From Rotaria macrura (lineage: Eukaryota; Rotifera; Eurotatoria; Philodinida; Philodinidae): DNA of 64,000 nt. A program made the position numbers and the translations under genes. Positions within the stretch are counted from its first letter, which is position 1. Every line of letters starts with the position of its first letter. The DNA lies in the NCBI GenBank assembly GCA_900239685.1, contig OENT01000643.1:25541-89540 (forward strand), given 5' to 3'. A model generated the notes under the pieces. It was not told where the DNA came from. It ran no database searches and worked only from the letters and a program-made list of their open reading frames with translations. Shown piece after piece: positions 11,101 through 22,315 of this stretch.

Positions 11101-13311
11101 AGAACAATGAGTTTCTATGAATCAAATACACATCAAAGTTAGATGTTAAGCTTGAATAAGATCTACTTTAATCTATGTTTAATGTCTGTGCTTGTAACAT
11201 TTATTTTTCAAATTCAAATACTAAATTCAAGACGACGATGATGCATTTGTGTATATAGGCTAGTCCACATAATGCCACACTTTGCTAGTTAAGATTTTCA
11301 AAAACATTTTTTCGACGTGGACAGATTCAAATGCAGTTTTTTGTGGTGACGATGAATTTGTCATCGAAAATCTGGTTTTAGACTGCTGAAAATAGCAAGG
11401 GGGGAGGAAGCAGAAATATGATTTTTCCGATTTTTGAAATTACAACCAATTGACTTTAAATTAAAAATATACTTCAGAAAAATCAACAAAAAATTTTAAA
11501 CAAATTAGAGAATCAGAGAAATCAAGAAAATCTGAGCTTAACTGTTTCATTCTAGATTGATATTTCGAACAACATAGATTAAAAATTGTTGTATCCTCTT
11601 AATCTAGTCATTTATTTTGCTGATATTTTGAATTTAAAATTGTGTAAAAATTTTAAAATAAGTTAGCCGTTTCTCACTTGAGCTCTATGCATTCCATTTG
11701 AAGTTACGTGATAAGAAAATCTTCTTTTAGGCTCAATCCTTTACCTAAACTAGATCATTCTTGCAGGATGAATAGAGTATGATAAAACTACGTCGAACGA
11801 TGTTCGAAAAACCTTATTAGCTCTCAAGTCTTTCGAGATCATTGAAAAACAATCTGTTAATAGCATTACAACGTTACTTGTGTCGACAAGTCGACATAAT
11901 TTCAATATTTCATCTGAATTTATATCGAGATCTGTATTGATCTATGCAGTAATGGAATGCATATTTATGCAGTTCGTTCTTTGACAATGATAAAGAGAAA
12001 CAGATAAGATGCAAATGATCTCATTATCTAACAATAAATTTCTTAGGCGAGAAGATAGTGGAACGAATGTATTATAAAAGTATACACATACATATAGACG
12101 AACATGGGACAAACATTCATAAGTTGAAGTACAAGAAGCAATTATTTTCTTCATTCTTCACAGTAAGAACAAGTAAAGAGTATATGTGAGATTCAGATGA
12201 AAGAAAAAAATGTACAGTCACCATCTGATTCAAAAATGGATGAAAATTTCTGAAAAAGTAAAATTTCAATGAGCGAATCCTTACTAGTAAAAATTACAAT
12301 CGGTAAATCCCCAAATAGAATTGGTAACTATCCATTTGCTTCTCCCTGCTTCGTTCTAGCGATGCCACTATGTAGAGGGACACAATGCTGCCTATTATGT
12401 CAAACAACTGATGTACGAAATTAATCAGTCTAGCAACTAAAAATAAATTATACAACGAAAGAATCAGATTGACGAACATATGATCATTGTGTTTAAACTT
12501 TAGACAAATGAAAATTAATAAGCAAATCAGTCACAATTTTATTATCTGCATTTGTAAGCATTTTCAACGTAGTGGACTTCTGTTACATTGGGAATATTAA
12601 GATGATGAAGCTTTGGCGTTTTGATTCTAGAAGAAAAGTTTCATAAACAGCAAGATTTCTTTCTTTTATTGCCGTTCGACTAAATTCTGCTCTCATACAA
12701 TTCTGGTGATATCATAAAAGATTAAAGCGATTGACTATCAATAGAAATAAATAATAAAAATACAGTGACTAGAATAGGATCAGCGAATGAATATTAAGTC
12801 TACAATATTTAGTTTTGCTTTGTTTTGAAAATCTCTGTGTCTAAGTTTATTGAGGAACATATTCTAGTCTATAAGATAGATTATAGACGGTACTGGTTTC
12901 TAATTTAAAAAGTAGACTTGAAAAAGATGAAAATTTCACAGCAAGAGAGTCATGTCAGATAATTTGTATGTCATTTTAAAGTCATTCCGATCAAGAAAGT
13001 ATCAACTAAAATAGTGTAATAATATTTCCCTACTTAACAAATCCGATCGAATCGATCATTGCAAATGAATGAGCGGGAAATCATTCATTGGAATTGGCTC
13101 TCAAAAATCTTTCGATGTATATTTTGATACATCCATCAATCATTTAATAATTTGACTTTGAATACTGAAAGTTCATAAGGCAGTAACGTTTCTTTTTTCT
13201 CATAACACTTGCACGAGTACTCAATTAAATGTTATTCAGAATGATAAAAATATTCATCCTGAAATGACGTATTCCTTGTATAAAGAGATCTAACAAGAAA
13301 TTCTTATCATC
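8112..13311. other. gene-poor AT-rich stretch
   Basis: About 5 kb has no supported gene. Open frames at 10468-10767 (+) and 12294-12479 (-; 61 codons, hydrophobic, true ATG) are not convincing without splice or domain support. No strong repeat was seen. Confidence 0.35.
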
Positions 13312-13338
13312 TATATATATATATATATATATATATAT
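13312..13338. repeat. TA dinucleotide microsatellite
   Basis: An uninterrupted run of alternating t and a, about 27 bases long, directly precedes the TTCTAGAA-rich region. Confidence 0.9.
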
Positions 13339-13344
13339 AATGTT

Positions 13345-14020
13345 CAGTGTCAGTGTGCCTGTGTGTTTCTCGGTGTCAGGTCAAAAGTTCAAGATGAAAG
13401 TTTGAAGGTTAAGGATTCTAGAATTTCCTGAAGCTTTCCAGATTTATGCGGCGCTAACTATAGGTTTCTAGAATATTTTGGAATTTGCTAGATTTCTCTC
13501 AATTTTTCACCGAAGATCATGTAGATAGATTAAAGGTCAAGGATAGAGGAAAAAACCAAAGGTGAAACCGGATGCTGTTATATCCCAAGAAAGTTCTAGA
13601 AATATGTGGACTCTTCAGAATGCTACAAAGTCATCTAGAATTGTCTGTAATCTCTGATATTGATCTGGCACCTACTGGAATTTTCTAGTACATTCTAGAA
13701 CCTTCAGTGCCCATGGGCAATGCATGATCGAGAATGTTTTCGAAGGCTCTCGGATAGATTACAATGGTATGAGGCTATAATGAGATAAGAGTACAAGGGT
13801 ATAAAGTTGCAGGGGTATAGGGCTACAAGGGGGTACGGCTACAAGGTTATAATCTATCTATGTACAATGCGAACAGTCAGATTGTCTATTATTGTATCAA
13901 GGTTAAAGCACAGATATGAACCTTCACTGGAAAACCAGCCCCGTAGTATGCATGGGATCTCGCTAGTTTCCCATAGCACATTGCCCTTCCGCTTTTTGCA
14001 AGACTATTCAATTATTTTCA
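13345..14020. repeat. TTCTAGAA-rich repeat region, possible non-autonomous element
   Basis: The motif ttctagaa occurs near 13416, 13466, 13594 and 13693, with a partial copy near 13634, in sequence less AT-rich than its surroundings. From about 13772 to 13853 it turns into a degenerate array of ggctacaaggg/gggtataggg units. The motif combines inverted TTC and GAA triplets as in heat-shock elements. The whole block resembles an inserted repeat rather than a gene, but I could not define its ends or target duplication. Confidence 0.45.
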
Positions 14021-15091
14021 AATAAATTTTATTAATTAACCTATCCAGTACTCAAGATATTTAGCTCGTGATTTTTTTAGCTCTATGATAATTAGTCGAA
14101 TTTCTTCATTTAGCATAGGCTTGAGAAATTATTACTAAAATTTCTAAATAAAATAGGCTTCGAATACATACTAGACAAGAAATCTTTTGCCCAACTATTT
14201 CTTTAAATCTGAACCGACCTATTCGTCAGTTTTAGAAAAAAACAATTGAGTGTAAATAGCATCAAGGAGAAAAACAGCTGCTATAAATTACTCTTTTTTC
14301 CAAACTTTAATCCTGTTCACATCTTATATAAATCTATTCGGATGTTGCAGTAATGGTCAAGACGAAAATCGAACTCACACTGCACCCTCAGGATAGGTCT
14401 TTGCACTCGCTGCCCATGAGCTCCATCAAACACTTAATCTGTCTGCCAAGCGAACTCAAGCAATCAATCATCTTAGATCTTTATCGCGAAATAGAGAGGT
14501 GGTTTTTTATATTTTTATAGCATATCTATGACATTTCATTTTAGCCCTAATCATAGTGATAGTATAAAACATAGAAATACAACTGTTGACGTTTTGCTAT
14601 GAATGAGAGTCAGTACGATGCGTTAACTAAACATGATATTTCATTTCTAATTCGAAGTTTGTATAAAATTGCAACTTGATCAGTCATATTTTCAAACAAA
14701 CATTAATAAACACTGTACGAAATATTTATACTTGGCCGACATTATAATATCAAGATAAAAATACAACTATAAGTTTTTATACAAAAATTGTTGTATTAAC
14801 TTTGTTGCATCTGCAAGGAAATCTATTCGGATACAATGTGTTACTTATTTATTTATTTATTTTTTCGAAAACATGATCACCTTCAAAGTTAGTAGTTTTT
14901 ATCAATAATTTCTCGAATGAGAATAACAGTAGATACTCAAAAATCAACAAAAAGTATTTCAGTTGGTCTATTCTTTAAACGTGTTCAGTTTATCCATTAT
15001 GTAAACAAAAAACTTAATATTGAAACGTAAATTCTTTGTTATCAAATATACAGAAATGGATCTTATCGTACAAAATAAAATGAAGGATAAG
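14021..15091. other. intergenic, nothing recognised
   Basis: AT-rich sequence with a short (ATTT)n run near 14848. No gene, tRNA or structured element was recognised. Confidence 0.4.
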
Positions 15092-15445
15092 TCAACATTG
15101 ATGATACACGGCGATAAGTCTAAATATTAAGAAAAACTTAATACAAAAAGTATTTGATAACATCTTACCGTACTTCTTTTATTTGTCGCTTTTCTATAGA
15201 AAATAAAATAGACAGTAATTTCTATATGATTACATATATAGTGATAAAATATGTATTACCTTCTTCAGAGATATCAATCTTTTCATATTTCAATTCTTTG
15301 TCTGAAAATTAAAGTATGGAAATTGAATATCTACGTCAATAACCAATAACTCACCACTTGAACTCGGTCTAGTTGAATATCGTTTCATTTTTGCAGCGTC
15401 ATATTTGTCATCGATTAACTTTTCTTTTGATGCATGATGACCCAT
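15092..15445 (-). CDS. small protein with N-myristoylation-type start (61 residues)
   Basis: Four short exons are read: 15445-15355, 15301-15260, 15193-15169 and 15119-15092. Introns begin GTGAGT, GTAATA and GTAAGA and end TTTCAG, CTATAG and TTTAG, each about 48-66 nt. All phases join and the stop is TGA at 15092-15094. A 5' UTR intron (GTAAGTAC...GATTTTAG) probably lies just upstream, between about 15530 and 15477. The protein starts MGHHASKEKL: Gly2, Ser6 and Lys7 fit the N-myristoylation consensus, so a membrane-attached cytosolic protein is likely. The remainder is charged, with no helix or known domain, and ends in H-Q-C. Four consistent splice pairs in so short a gene are good evidence that it is real. 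No homologue is recognised. The last exon is the least certain part. Confidence 0.55.
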
Positions 15446-16375
15446 AACGCAATCGATACAGTGAATGTTTGTCAACTAAAATCAATGGTTTATCGATCCA
15501 CTAAAACCTATACATGATTTTGTACTTACTTATATAGTTTTTGTCTTTATAATAAAGTACAACTATTTATAAAAATCAAGTGAATAAACAAAAGCAAACT
15601 AGAAATAAGCACAAACGTATGAATCGTTTTCCAATAGTAAGTAATAGATGTTTCGTTATTTGATCATCAATATATAGTTATATATATGAGTTAGTAAGAA
15701 AGACGAATAAATTAAATGCGTCGTAGTTTATGCCCTTGATTGAAAAATTGAATAAGGGACGAAAATAGTAACTAAAAACGTGAGTACGCGTAACGAAGTA
15801 GTGCAAGTGATAAACCAAACATGTGCAAGGTTAAAGAAAATGGGACAAAATATGTAGCCGGTATTTCAATGTTTTTTAATTATTAGATTTTAAGATTAAA
15901 GCTGAACACTGAAAAAACGTTTTTCTAAAAATATAGTTTCTTTCTTGAGAAATGATTGAAATTCACACGATTATTCTGTATCTATAAGAATACCAATGGT
16001 ATCGTAAATGAAATTTGTATTTAGAACATTCTAAAGTCAACAATTTAAAGTTCTCTTTGAATATGAATATTGCTAGTTCGAGTTAAATTCTTATGCTCAA
16101 ACACTATTTATTATCAATCGATTCCTATAAAATAAAGGTTCTATTAAATATAAAAAGAATGATCTATATCTTATTGAACCGTAACTGTATGCATGCGTCA
16201 AAAGCTACTCGATAAAAGTATCGTTGCAACAAAAAACAATCCATCAATTTCAATGTTTTTAAGAACATCAGTGTGATTAGTTTACATAGATATTTTCTTG
16301 TATTTAAATCATCAAAATGATAAAAGATAGAAATAAATTCACTAACATTATAAGTTAGAAAAATCTGAAGAAATG
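15446..16375. other. intergenic and probable 5' UTR of the small-protein gene
   Basis: The part nearest the small-protein gene holds its likely 5' UTR exon and intron. The rest is AT-rich with no supported coding sequence. Confidence 0.4.
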
Positions 16376-17410
16376 CTATCGCCTCGTATTTTCAGTTTTT
16401 TCCTTTGGAAAGGAACCGTTATTGATAAGTAGTCGAACAACTGAAGGATTAAGCTCCATCTTCAGCTCATTAACAGCTTCACAAATGCTAATATTAATAG
16501 TCTAAAATACATATTCATGATATTCCTTTGCTCTAGAAGAATATTCTTAGCCAGAATTTGATATGCACTAGTGTGTTGTAGTAAAAAAAAATATTCATAG
16601 AAAATTATTCATTTGTCTTTCATATAGGGAGAAACAATCAGAATAACATCGATCTGATCTTACTTTTTCTCGAGTAAGTACCAAAGTAATGCTGACACTT
16701 TCTCTAAGTTTTAGGAATTTACTGTGTTCACTTGTCGATAACTATCGATTAATACTAAAATACATTGAAGCCTTGCTACATTATTTACATTAAAAACGTA
16801 TTCATCGTTGGAGTTTGCTTACAATCAGAGTAAAAACAATGAAGGGAGTGTAAATTTCACCTTCATTGTGACGTTATCATTCAGGACATGATTGAAAGAC
16901 TTTCTTTTTGTTTCTTCAAAGAAACAAAAGTTCCTTATTAATTGGCATTTCTTTCAATTATATTAGATGGTAACATTCCAAACAAGGTGAAAACATCAAA
17001 ATTATCCAATTGACAAATAAAATCTGCATTTATTATTGAACACTGATTAGGAAACTTCATTTTAGCCCCGAAGAAATCAAAACAATTGATAGAGTAATTC
17101 AGAGTTTGCTGGAGAATCTATTCATGATATATTTTCTCTAAGATATTGAAAATCAAATATGCGTTGTACAATGTGAACGATTAATAGTTACTTCAACTCT
17201 AAGTATTTATTGATGTCAATTACTCACCGGAAAATCTACTGAAAAATAATGAAAATATCCGAACACAACAACGATTGAACGATAATCCTTCGACCCTCTC
17301 TAACACTTGTTAACTCTTACCTCAGAAAAATATTCATTCGTTGAATATAATTTACTTTCGGTTGTACTCAGTTGAAATGAGATTTTGATATGAGAAAAAT
17401 AATCTGTTTT
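16376..17410 (-). CDS. two exons of an unrecognised gene (3' part)
   Basis: An internal exon at 17410-17321 is exactly 30 codons, flanked by AATTTACAG and GTAAGAG, and reads K-T-D-Y-F-S-H-I-K-I-S-F-Q-L-S-T. A terminal exon at 16501-16376 follows the acceptor TATTTTAG and reads 41 codons to TAG. It includes C-E-A-V-N-E-L-K-M-E-L-N-P-S-V-V-R-L-L-I-N-N-G, which has the feel of an ankyrin-type helix pair (AV...VRLLINNG). Both exons start in phase 0 and would join in frame across an intron of about 820 nt, longer than others here. They may therefore belong to one gene or two. Upstream exons would lie above 17410 but could not be fixed. Function is unknown. Confidence 0.4.
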
Positions 17411-17975
17411 CTGTAAATTTTCTACTAGGAATCTTGATAGATTGCTTAATCAATCGTACGTGCACATAAATTTAAAACAAGATTATTCAAAATATTAACT
17501 GAGTTGCTTTTATGTACCGTACGAAAACACTAGACTGAATCCGATCGACTGAAATGAGTCAATAATCATTCTTTTTGCCTAATAACGTATCTATTAACCT
17601 TACGGTGAGTCATATATACATCTGAATCACTATTATAATAGATTTCTATATGAATGAAACATCTATTCGACTTAGAAATTATGAATCGCTTGTAGATGAT
17701 CTTGGGGTTTTTCAGTAAGTTTGCTTTTCTATTTCTTTCGTTTCTGCAAAAATTATTTTGTAAATCATAAAAATGAAACGCACGTGTGCCTTAAATTTCT
17801 ATGACGAACAGTAATTCGATTATGTGTCAATAGTATTCATTGATATGGATGCGATTCGATATAATTTATTAGAGATATTTTTAATGAATTTCACTTACAA
17901 ACAAATATTATAATTCATTTTTCTGAATGGAAATAATCATTAATACTGTAAAACTAGTTCGATATGAAGTTCATG

Positions 17976-19004
17976 TAATTAAAATTTTCCACAAATTTTA
18001 ATTTGTGCTTAAACACACGATTACATTTGCTTTTACCGGCTGATCACGAATATCTTCTATTTTTTCGATTTCGCCGAATATTCATGGAGAAAAATCCACG
18101 GTATTGAGAGGGTCTAAAATAAAAATCTCTGCTGTTAGCTATTACGCTCTCGACAATATGATTTCCGACGTCTCCATATGCGAATGAGTCTCGAAGTGTT
18201 ATCCAAAAGTTAATCGGATACTACAGGTTGAATTTGGAAAAATTGAGCGTTTAGTGCCGCTCTTTTTGAACCGGTTCATTTTGCAAAGGTATCTAGTTTT
18301 TTTGGTAGATAGATAGAGTTGACATTGTTAAGTCATTCGAGACAGTATTCGACGCACTGCAACGCTATGGCCCTGTTTTTGAATACTTCCCTTCTATGAA
18401 GTGAAAACCTTATTTCTTTCCAAAAGTGCCGAAACGCAACTAAGTAAGTTGGACTTTTCACTTTTTGATTGTAAAATGATAGTTTTCAAGCTGAATGATT
18501 ACTATATTCCAGATCACCATAAAAGACTGTATCGAGTGACTTGTATTTTATCAAAAAATAATTCTCGTCAAAATNNNNNNNNNNNNNNNNNNNNNNNNNN
18601 NNNNNNNNNNNNNNNNNNNNNNNNNNNNNNNNNNNNNNNNNNNNNNNNNNNNNNNNNNNNNNNNNNNNNNNNNNNNNNNNNNNNNNNNNNNNNNNNNNNN
18701 NNNNNNNNNNNNNNNNNNNNNNNNNNNNNNNNNNNNNNNNNNNNNNNNNNNNNNNNNNNNNNNNNNNNNNNNNNNNNNNNNNNNNNNNNNNNNNNNNNNN
18801 NNNNNACGTCGGAAATCATATTGTCGAGAGCGTAATAGCTAACAGCAGAGATTTTTATTTTAGACCCTCTCAATACCGTGGATTTTTCTCCATGAATATT
18901 CGGCGAAATCGAAAAAATAGAAGATATTCGTGATTAGCGCAACAACGTAAGCGTAATGATGTGTGCTTAAGCAAAACACCCAATTTGTGGAAACTTTTAA
19001 TTGC
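17976..19004. mobile_element. long terminal inverted-repeat (foldback) element containing an assembly gap
   Basis: The blocks 18043-18171 and 18806-18934 read as perfect inverted copies of each other over 129 bp. Outside them the match continues imperfectly to about 17976 and 19004, where both ends share aattaaaa followed by tttccacaaatt. The space between holds non-coding sequence and 231 Ns. This is the structure of a DNA transposon with long inverted repeats. A scaffolding artefact, with the gap joining two reads of the same palindrome, cannot be excluded. No transposase is visible. Confidence 0.65.
18575..18805. other. assembly gap (231 N)
   Basis: A run of N directly abuts the right arm of the inverted repeat. 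Apparent reading frames across it are meaningless. Confidence 0.99.
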
Positions 19005-21370
19005 GTGCATCTTACAAAAATAAACACTTGTATAATAGATATTTTGAAAAAAAGTATGCAAAAACTCGAAAAAAATCTAGAGGAACCCTCTTCGACTGGC
19101 TAAAGTTAGAGGTTAAAACTCTGTCTCCCATCATTAATGGCGTGTATTAGAGAATAAGTTTCCGATGACTAGTAAAAGAAAATTCATGTTAAATTGAGGA
19201 AATCAAAAACGTTCAGTGTAAAATTTATACCCAAAAATGGCTTCGTCAGTGGTACTAAGCTTTGATCACCAATTCTTCTATGTATAGTGCGTTTCCATTC
19301 GAATTTCTGTCATTTTCAGCGATTATGGCAGGGGCTACATTCATGAGAAATGTTTTGCTCGAATTTTTTTCAGTACTTCACTTTTTCAACTATCAATGGT
19401 ACACAGCATTAATATTGCCAGTGTTCTTCGTTATTATCAGTCAATAGATCATTCATTTTTCTAAGCTATAAAACTTGTCAATGGATTTATTCTCCTTGCA
19501 AGAACACCAATTAGAATGTATTTAAATCGACTGCTTGGAATTGTTGCAACTCAAATCGTACTAATATCAAGTAACACACTGTTATTCGTATGACAATATA
19601 ACTAAAAATTCTTAAATTTTAAGAATACTGTATTGAGAAGTACTTACAAAACAACTTCGAATCAAATATAACACGACTCATCCAGTTAATAAAACATTCT
19701 TTGATACTAGAGAAGCATTCGTGATAAATTTGATTCAACAACAATTAGCAGTCTGAACCAAGACTAATGAAATAACAGTGATGATTATCTTTTGAATCGA
19801 ACAAACTACCTGAAAATTTTCTGCAACTTTCGCACATATAGTGCTAAGGAGTTCTATAATTTGTATGACTTAGTAGTAGTCCTTACTAGTACAACCATTC
19901 TAAAACGTTTTTATGCGCGGAAGAGATAAATTATAAGAAATTATTTTCTAAATATTTGTGTTTTAAAGATTATTTTTCTTTGAACATTTTCTTGCATACC
20001 TAGTTAGTATGAAAGATACGCTTAAGGAGATTGAAAACGATTTTTAACTTTGAATTTCTTTACGATTGACCCAATAACTATCTTATTCGATAATTCTTGG
20101 TTTGTTAATTTTCAATAGAACTTTCAACTTAGAAGCGATACCGATGAAAATCAATAAAAAACAAAAGAAAACTTCTTTAGTATTATTTAGATAAAATTCT
20201 GTATCATTGGAATAACTAATCAAACAACCGTGTAGAAATTAACAGAATTGGATCGGAAAATGAACGGTTCACTGTATAATCATCATATTGCATAAAAGAT
20301 TCATATTAAGAAGAAAATTCTAACTATCCGATCTAATTGCATGTACCCTAACATGTCTTTTGATTTAAATCAACTAAAAGAAATCATCGAAATTTAGCAT
20401 TACTTTAACCAAATGTAAGAGATAGATTTGGTCCAACATCGATAGTTAAAAATATATTGAACAATTCAAAAATATATTAATGATGTTTGGTGACTAACTT
20501 TTGTGTTAATGTCCTCTTGCTATAAGTAACTACTATTGTTTCTAACTCTTAATATTGAGAAAGACGCAAAACTTCTTTCACAATATTACGAGTTTCCGTC
20601 GAGTGGCATAAAGTGCTGTTTGTCGTCATAGGATTTGGATTGTCATGAAAGTCATCCTATTAATAACTCAAATTACTGTTTTTTAAGAGGAGAAAGTATA
20701 GTTAATTCACTTCTTTCTTTATGAAGTATTTTTTTTAAATTTGAATTCATCCCATATTTTCCTGTCTCTTGGCTGAATTTATTGGAAATATATATTATTA
20801 TTTGATCAAATATCGGTTAGAATAGTGAATGGCAAGATTAGTTTTATCATAGTGATATATTTTATGATAAAAACATTGATGCCCAAAAACAAAGTTGGTC
20901 TATGTTAGAAAAAGAGTACCGAGAGAATGACTACTTAATAACCAATGTCATGAACATTTTTAACATCACGATAATCTTCACTTTAGCAAAATGTTTTATT
21001 AATAGAAACTTTTCAAGGGAAAAATAAGCCGCTCATTCATTTATGACTAATGAAATAATAAAGATTTTTTCTTGTCTTCTAATTACATGGAAATTAATTA
21101 TTACACATCTAATGAGATCTTACGTCCGTCTTGTTTTCCTCCGATACATTTTCTTAAAATAGACAATTGGTACTCTTTTCCTAGCTCGTTGCTACTAAAG
21201 GTACTGACACTGTCTTATCTTAGATTGAACTGTAATTTACTTTTTTTTACATACAGTTTAATCAACCATTCTATAATGGGAATTTTCAATTTTGCCTTCG
21301 GTTTTAAATAATACTTATCATTGTACAACTGCTATTTTCATTGAAGGGATTCATTGAACAAAAAAAGAAG
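19005..21370. other. intergenic, nothing recognised
   Basis: AT-rich sequence upstream of the receptor gene. No exon, repeat or RNA gene could be supported. Confidence 0.4.
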
Positions 21371-22315
21371 ATGTCGAATACAACAAGCTCAGCTTCTCTA
21401 ATTTCATTCTATGAGATTGAATGGTTCTTTCATTACATCATGCTACCAATTTGTTTTGTATTGGGAAACATTGGTAATTGTCTGAATTTAATCGTATTCT
21501 CTAAAAAATCATCACGTTCGAATTCATGTTTGCTCTATTTCTTATCTGCATCAATTATTAATATTTTCATATTGAACGTGGGTCTCGTACTTCGTATTCT
21601 GCGTGGTATATGGGATATTGATCCGACTTCAATATTTCTATGGTTTTGTCGTTGTCATACTTATTTAACAAGTATTTTCTTTCTTATTTATCGACTTTCT
21701 ATTTTATTGGCGTGTATTGATCGAATGTGTACCAGCTCAAGTAATGAATCAATGAGTAAAGCAAGTCATCCGCGAGTGGCTTATCGATTGATTGTTATCA
21801 TTTGGATTTTATGCTTTATCTATTTTATACCCGGTTTAGTTTTCCCAGTTATTGTTCACGGTAAATGCTCGACATCTCCCAATAGTACATATGAAACATT
21901 TCTGATAATATCCACACTGATCCAAGTATTATTTATTCCGCTGACTATGATTATATGTGGCTTAATTACTCTTGGTAATCTAAAGTTGATGCGATCGCGT
22001 GTTCTGCCAATGACGAACAATGTAAGCAACAAGCGCAAAGCAGCCACAAAATATTTCACCATGCTCTTTGCCCAAATAAGTGGCGATTGCCTTTGTAATA
22101 CATTCTATTCATACTATCTAATCTATAATCTGATTTATTCGACATCTCAATCGACTCAAACAATAGCTACTAGCTCTTTCTTGATGAGCATGTCATTCGA
22201 CGTACCCTATTTCAACTTTAGTCTTGCTTTCTATCTGGAAATATTTTCAAGTTCATTATTCAGACGAAAATTGTCTCACACTTTGAAACACATTCAATGG
22301 TTTCAATCTAAATAA
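21371..22315 (+). CDS. rhodopsin-like (class A) seven-helix receptor
   Basis: One exon encodes 314 residues. I chose ATG 21371 over the in-frame site 30 bases upstream because it gives a compact extracellular start (MSNTT, an N-glycosylation site) before helix 1. Seven hydrophobic segments are clear. Helix 1 carries GNIGN (32-36). Helix 3 ends in I-D-R-M (116-119), a variant of the DRY motif. A Cys before helix 3 and one in the second outer loop (HGKCS) can form the usual disulfide. Helix 7 has V-P-Y-F-N-F-S-L-A-F-Y in place of NPxxY. Short loops and tail are typical of peptide-receptor-like class A members, and intronless divergent receptors of this kind are expanded in bdelloid rotifers. 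The ligand is unknown. It acts at the plasma membrane through G proteins. Confidence 0.85.
   Translation: MSNTTSSASLISFYEIEWFFHYIMLPICFVLGNIGNCLNLIVFSKKSSRSNSCLLYFLSASIINIFILNVGLVLRILRGIWDIDPTSIFLWFCRCHTYLTSIFFLIYRLSILLACIDRMCTSSSNESMSKASHPRVAYRLIVIIWILCFIYFIPGLVFPVIVHGKCSTSPNSTYETFLIISTLIQVLFIPLTMIICGLITLGNLKLMRSRVLPMTNNVSNKRKAATKYFTMLFAQISGDCLCNTFYSYYLIYNLIYSTSQSTQTIATSSFLMSMSFDVPYFNFSLAFYLEIFSSSLFRRKLSHTLKHIQWFQSK

Noticed and set aside
12294-12479. 61-codon minus-strand hydrophobic frame with true ATG
   Set aside because: Could be a small membrane protein, but nothing beyond hydrophobicity supports it.
14340-14500. Segment with aatcgaactcac-type sequence, considered as a tRNA
   Set aside because: No cloverleaf with matching acceptor stem or standard B box could be folded by eye.
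18401-18873. Open frames on both strands across the first gap
   Set aside because: Most of their length is N, and the remainder lies in the inverted-repeat arms.
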